From Flavobacteriia bacterium (GTDB taxonomy: Bacteria > Bacteroidota > Bacteroidia > Flavobacteriales > Flavobacteriaceae): DNA of 64,000 bases. The DNA lies in the NCBI GenBank assembly GCA_004293045.1, contig RDXY01000006.1:1-64000 (forward strand), given 5' to 3'. A program made the position numbers and the translations under genes. The notes below the pieces were generated by a model. The model made no database searches, was not told the origin of the DNA, and saw only the letters and a list, made by a program, of their open reading frames with translations. Positions 61,428-64,000 of the stretch are shown here, one piece after another. Each line of letters begins with the position of its first letter. The first letter of the stretch is position 1.

Positions 61428-64000
61428 TTATTCCTTGATTAATTTCTTACTTACAGAAATTGAATCAGAATTGGTAATTTTTACAATATAAATTCCTTTA
61501 GCTAAGTTAGAAATATTTATTTCTTTGTTTGCCACACAATTATTTTCAGTTTGAATTAATTGTCCGGTTAGCGAATAAATTTCCACTTTTTTAGCATCTA
61601 CAGAAATTTGAAAAGCATTCATGGTAGGATTTGGATACAGTTCTACTTTAGAAATTGTTTCAAAACTATCAGTAGCTAATGCTGCAGAAACTTGATTTCC
61701 AAAAATTCGGTATTCTCCTGGGCCTAATGTAATTTGCATGTTTGTTGCAGTTACGTTAGTTGTTGTATTATCCATTAAATTATACCAAGTTCCTGTATAA
61801 GGAAAATCCGCTGTAATACTTTGTGCTGCTACGGAATAGTTAGCTAAAATAACTACATTTTTTAATTGCGAAGCAGGTAAGGTATTATCATAGATATAAA
61901 TTCTTTGTTTGATATTATTTCCGTTTATACTAATAGCATAATCACCGTTAAAAACAGGATCATTTTTTTTCATTTTTATGAATTTTGCATAATCGGAATA
62001 AATGGAGCTTCTTGGCGAAGTGGTAAGCCAGTTTTCCACCCATTGTGGCTGTTGTTTTGTTGCTAATTTGCAATCGCCAGGTGTTGAATCAGAATCACTA
62101 TTTACAGTACCATTTGTACAAGCAAAAATAGAATCGTCCATTCCTAATTCTTGAAAATGCCAAATCATTTTTGGGCCAGGAATTAATAAGCTAGTGGCAC
62201 CTATAGTTGCCATTCTGTTTAAGGCATTATTTAAATTTCCGCCAACAGGTGCTGTTCCTGCACTATTTCCATAAGTAAATGCTTGGTACATTAATCGGTC
62301 TTTATCATGACTTTCGGAATACCCAATTAAACGTTTTCCGGTAAATCCTCTACTTACGTGTCCCATTCTTGTAATGTCTCCATTTGTAGAATATCCTAAA
62401 GCAAGTTGTTTATAAGGCTCGTATAATTCGCCCCACATCATAATTCCTTTACCTTCAGATAACCTGTAATTCGCCCATTGTTGTTCTTCAGAATCAGAAC
62501 CTAAATGTTCGAAAATATTATAAAAATTTGCATCCAAATTCCAAGTGTAATCTGCGTAATCTTTAAGTATTTCGACTCTATCCGCTTGATAGTTATTAGT
62601 ACAATTTTGATCACTAGCCGTACAATTTTGAGTAAATCCTTTGGTTAAATCCCAACGAAAACCATCAATTTTAAATTCGGTTATCCAGTGTTTAATGGTT
62701 TTTTTTACATATTCTTTTGTGTAATTTGAAGCATGATTAAAATCTTCACCTACACTATAACTATGTTTTGCTACGGTATTAAAATAAGGATTTTCTGTGC
62801 TTGGACTTCCCCAGCCGTCTCCATCAGGATCATTCATCCACATTCTTATCATAGGGTTTCTTCCGAAGGCATGGTTAAAGGCAATATCTAATATTACAGC
62901 TATCCCGTTTTGATGACATAAATCTACAAATTCTTTAAATTTATTTTTTGTCCCATAAAATTTATCTAATGCCATGTGATAGGCGGTATTATAACCCCAA
63001 CTTTCGTTTCCTTCAAATTCCATAATAGGCATTAATTCGATGGCGTTAACCCCTAAGTTTTTGAAATAATCTATTTTATCAATTAAGTCTTGATAATTTC
63101 TATCCGAATCAAAATCTCTTACAAGAACTTCATAGATAACTAATTTGTCTTTATTTGGTTTTGTAAAACTTGTATTTTGCCATATATATGGACTTTGTCC
63201 TGTCTGTAAAACAGTAATTTCTCTATCTTGACCAATTGGATAAGCAGGAATATTAGGATAACTTCCAGATGGAATATATGGGTCATCATATGAAGATAGG
63301 ACCAAAGTGGAACATGGATCGGCTGTTTTTACTATACTAGGTGAATTTGCAATTGGTGTTGTATCCACTACCCAATATTGATATAAATATTCTGTTCCTG
63401 AAGTTAAGTTATTTAATTCTAACCAAAATTTCCCATTAGTTGGATCTTTTTTCATGGCATAACTTGAAGTAGGTTGCCAGTTATTGAAGGTTCCCGCTAC
63501 ATATACATAATCTTTTCCTGGTGCTTCTAAAACTAAAGTGGCTTTTGTAGCGTCGGTAGAATTATAATTTATTCCTATTTCTAAACCATTCGGTAAGGCT
63601 TGAGAAAGTATTCCAGGATTAATAATAGCACTAAATCTTTTAGTATAAGTTGTGCCGTTTTGTGTTATTTGTAATTCATAATTTTTATTAGAAGTAATAT
63701 TTACATCAGTATAGGTATAAGTTGCCCCTATAGAAGTATTTATACTAGTTCCGTTAGCAAATAAATTATAAGTGGCATTTCCATTTGTGTTATTGGCTGT
63801 AATTAGTAAGTTTTGCCCAGAATTTAATAGTGTAGTGCTGTTTTCGTTGGGTGCCGTTAAGGTGGCTTGATAAGCGCCTACATTTAATTGCAAATCTACG
63901 GTTTGTTGGGCTCCTGTAGCGCTTCTAAAAACAATATTGACTTTAGATATAGCGCCAGTAGTTACTGAGTAAAAATTTTGTAACGATGGATTTAAATCTA
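61428..64000 (-). CDS. GH13 alpha-amylase-family protein with T9SS sorting domain (partial)
   Basis: The ORF track starts at an internal TTG (63893), but the frame stays open to the window edge (SATGAQQTVDLQLNVGAYQ), so the gene is cut off at its 5' end. In order, the protein shows Ig-like N-terminal domains, a CBM48-like domain (VYVAGTFNNWQPTSSYAM), then a GH13 barrel. GH13 marks are VILDIAFNHAFGRNP, GFRWDLTKG (nucleophile Asp), MWGELYEP (acid/base Glu) and SESHDKDRL (third acid). A C-terminal beta domain and a type A T9SS sorting domain (VELYPNPTMNAFQISVD to SVSKKLIKE) follow. It would cleave alpha-glucans such as starch or glycogen outside the cell. Confidence 0.94.
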   Translation of the reverse strand, partial: DLNPSLQNFYSVTTGAISKVNIVFRSATGAQQTVDLQLNVGAYQATLTAPNENSTTLLNSGQNLLITANNTNGNATYNLFANGTSINTSIGATYTYTDVNITSNKNYELQITQNGTTYTKRFSAIINPGILSQALPNGLEIGINYNSTDATKATLVLEAPGKDYVYVAGTFNNWQPTSSYAMKKDPTNGKFWLELNNLTSGTEYLYQYWVVDTTPIANSPSIVKTADPCSTLVLSSYDDPYIPSGSYPNIPAYPIGQDREITVLQTGQSPYIWQNTSFTKPNKDKLVIYEVLVRDFDSDRNYQDLIDKIDYFKNLGVNAIELMPIMEFEGNESWGYNTAYHMALDKFYGTKNKFKEFVDLCHQNGIAVILDIAFNHAFGRNPMIRMWMNDPDGDGWGSPSTENPYFNTVAKHSYSVGEDFNHASNYTKEYVKKTIKHWITEFKIDGFRWDLTKGFTQNCTASDQNCTNNYQADRVEILKDYADYTWNLDANFYNIFEHLGSDSEEQQWANYRLSEGKGIMMWGELYEPYKQLALGYSTNGDITRMGHVSRGFTGKRLIGYSESHDKDRLMYQAFTYGNSAGTAPVGGNLNNALNRMATIGATSLLIPGPKMIWHFQELGMDDSIFACTNGTVNSDSDSTPGDCKLATKQQPQWVENWLTTSPRSSIYSDYAKFIKMKKNDPVFNGDYAISINGNNIKQRIYIYDNTLPASQLKNVVILANYSVAAQSITADFPYTGTWYNLMDNTTTNVTATNMQITLGPGEYRIFGNQVSAALATDSFETISKVELYPNPTMNAFQISVDAKKVEIYSLTGQLIQTENNCVANKEINISNLAKGIYIVKITNSDSISVSKKLIKE

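Overview
The window is a stretch of chromosome from an AT-rich member of the Bacteroidota, almost certainly a Flavobacteriaceae species close to Flavobacterium. Four things support this: several cargo proteins with type IX secretion system (T9SS) C-terminal sorting domains, a PorZ homologue, many TAnnTTTG-type -7 promoter boxes just upstream of genes, and Shine-Dalgarno-poor start regions. No phage, plasmid, insertion sequence or CRISPR array was seen.

Layout. (1) 1-10.0 kb: the last codons and terminator of a gene outside the window, then a 3154-residue T9SS-exported surface protein. Its 3' end and terminator are near-copies of those at the left edge, which indicates a tandem pair of giant paralogues. 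(2) 10.0-15.1 kb: a gene-poor stretch, a small T9SS cargo protein, an orphan DegT-type aminotransferase, an outer-membrane barrel protein and an unknown secreted protein. (3) 15.1-23.0 kb: a MoxR-DUF58-Bat operon whose batB and batC parts are fused. (4) 23.1-30.7 kb: porZ, recO, ileS, a DksA-like protein without a zinc site, and lspA. (5) 30.8-34.5 kb: a SUF accessory cluster (sufS, lipoprotein, sufE, unknown secreted protein, sufT-like, DUF2480). (6) 34.5-41.0 kb, minus strand: hflX, prfC, a secreted protein, a small membrane-anchored protein, a T9SS gene broken by one in-frame stop codon, and tRNA-Leu(CAA). (7) 41.2-42.9 kb: prs and rplY. (8) 42.9-55.4 kb: two divergent heme units around an AraC regulator. 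The minus unit is araC-hemH-hemJ-histidine kinase-enoyl-CoA hydratase. The plus unit is hemA-GxxExxY-hemC-kinase-like-hemD-hemE-hemF-hemB-cytochrome c. (9) 55.4-61.4 kb: tRNA-Leu(UAG), M20 dipeptidase, rpsP with a repetitive acidic tail, rimM, a trmN6-like methyltransferase, a glutaryl-CoA-dehydrogenase-like enzyme and a DUF3050 protein. (10) 61.4 kb to the right edge: a GH13 alpha-amylase-family T9SS cargo protein that runs off the window.

How the genes fit together. The heme genes cover the C5 route from glutamyl-tRNA to protoheme except hemL, using oxygen-dependent HemF and HemJ-type oxidation. Two foreign-looking genes sit inside this operon: a GxxExxY protein framed by perfect 20-bp inverted repeats, and a polyvalent-protein-type kinase gene whose 5' end overlaps a second, protein-like 49-codon ORF in another frame. 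PorZ is part of the T9SS surface machinery that would process the several sorting-domain cargo proteins encoded here.

The most unusual items are the hem-operon insertions, the nonsense-interrupted T9SS gene, the tandem giant adhesins, the BatB-BatC fusion and a recurring style of short word repeats in intergenic spacers. All family assignments come from reading motifs; no database search was possible.
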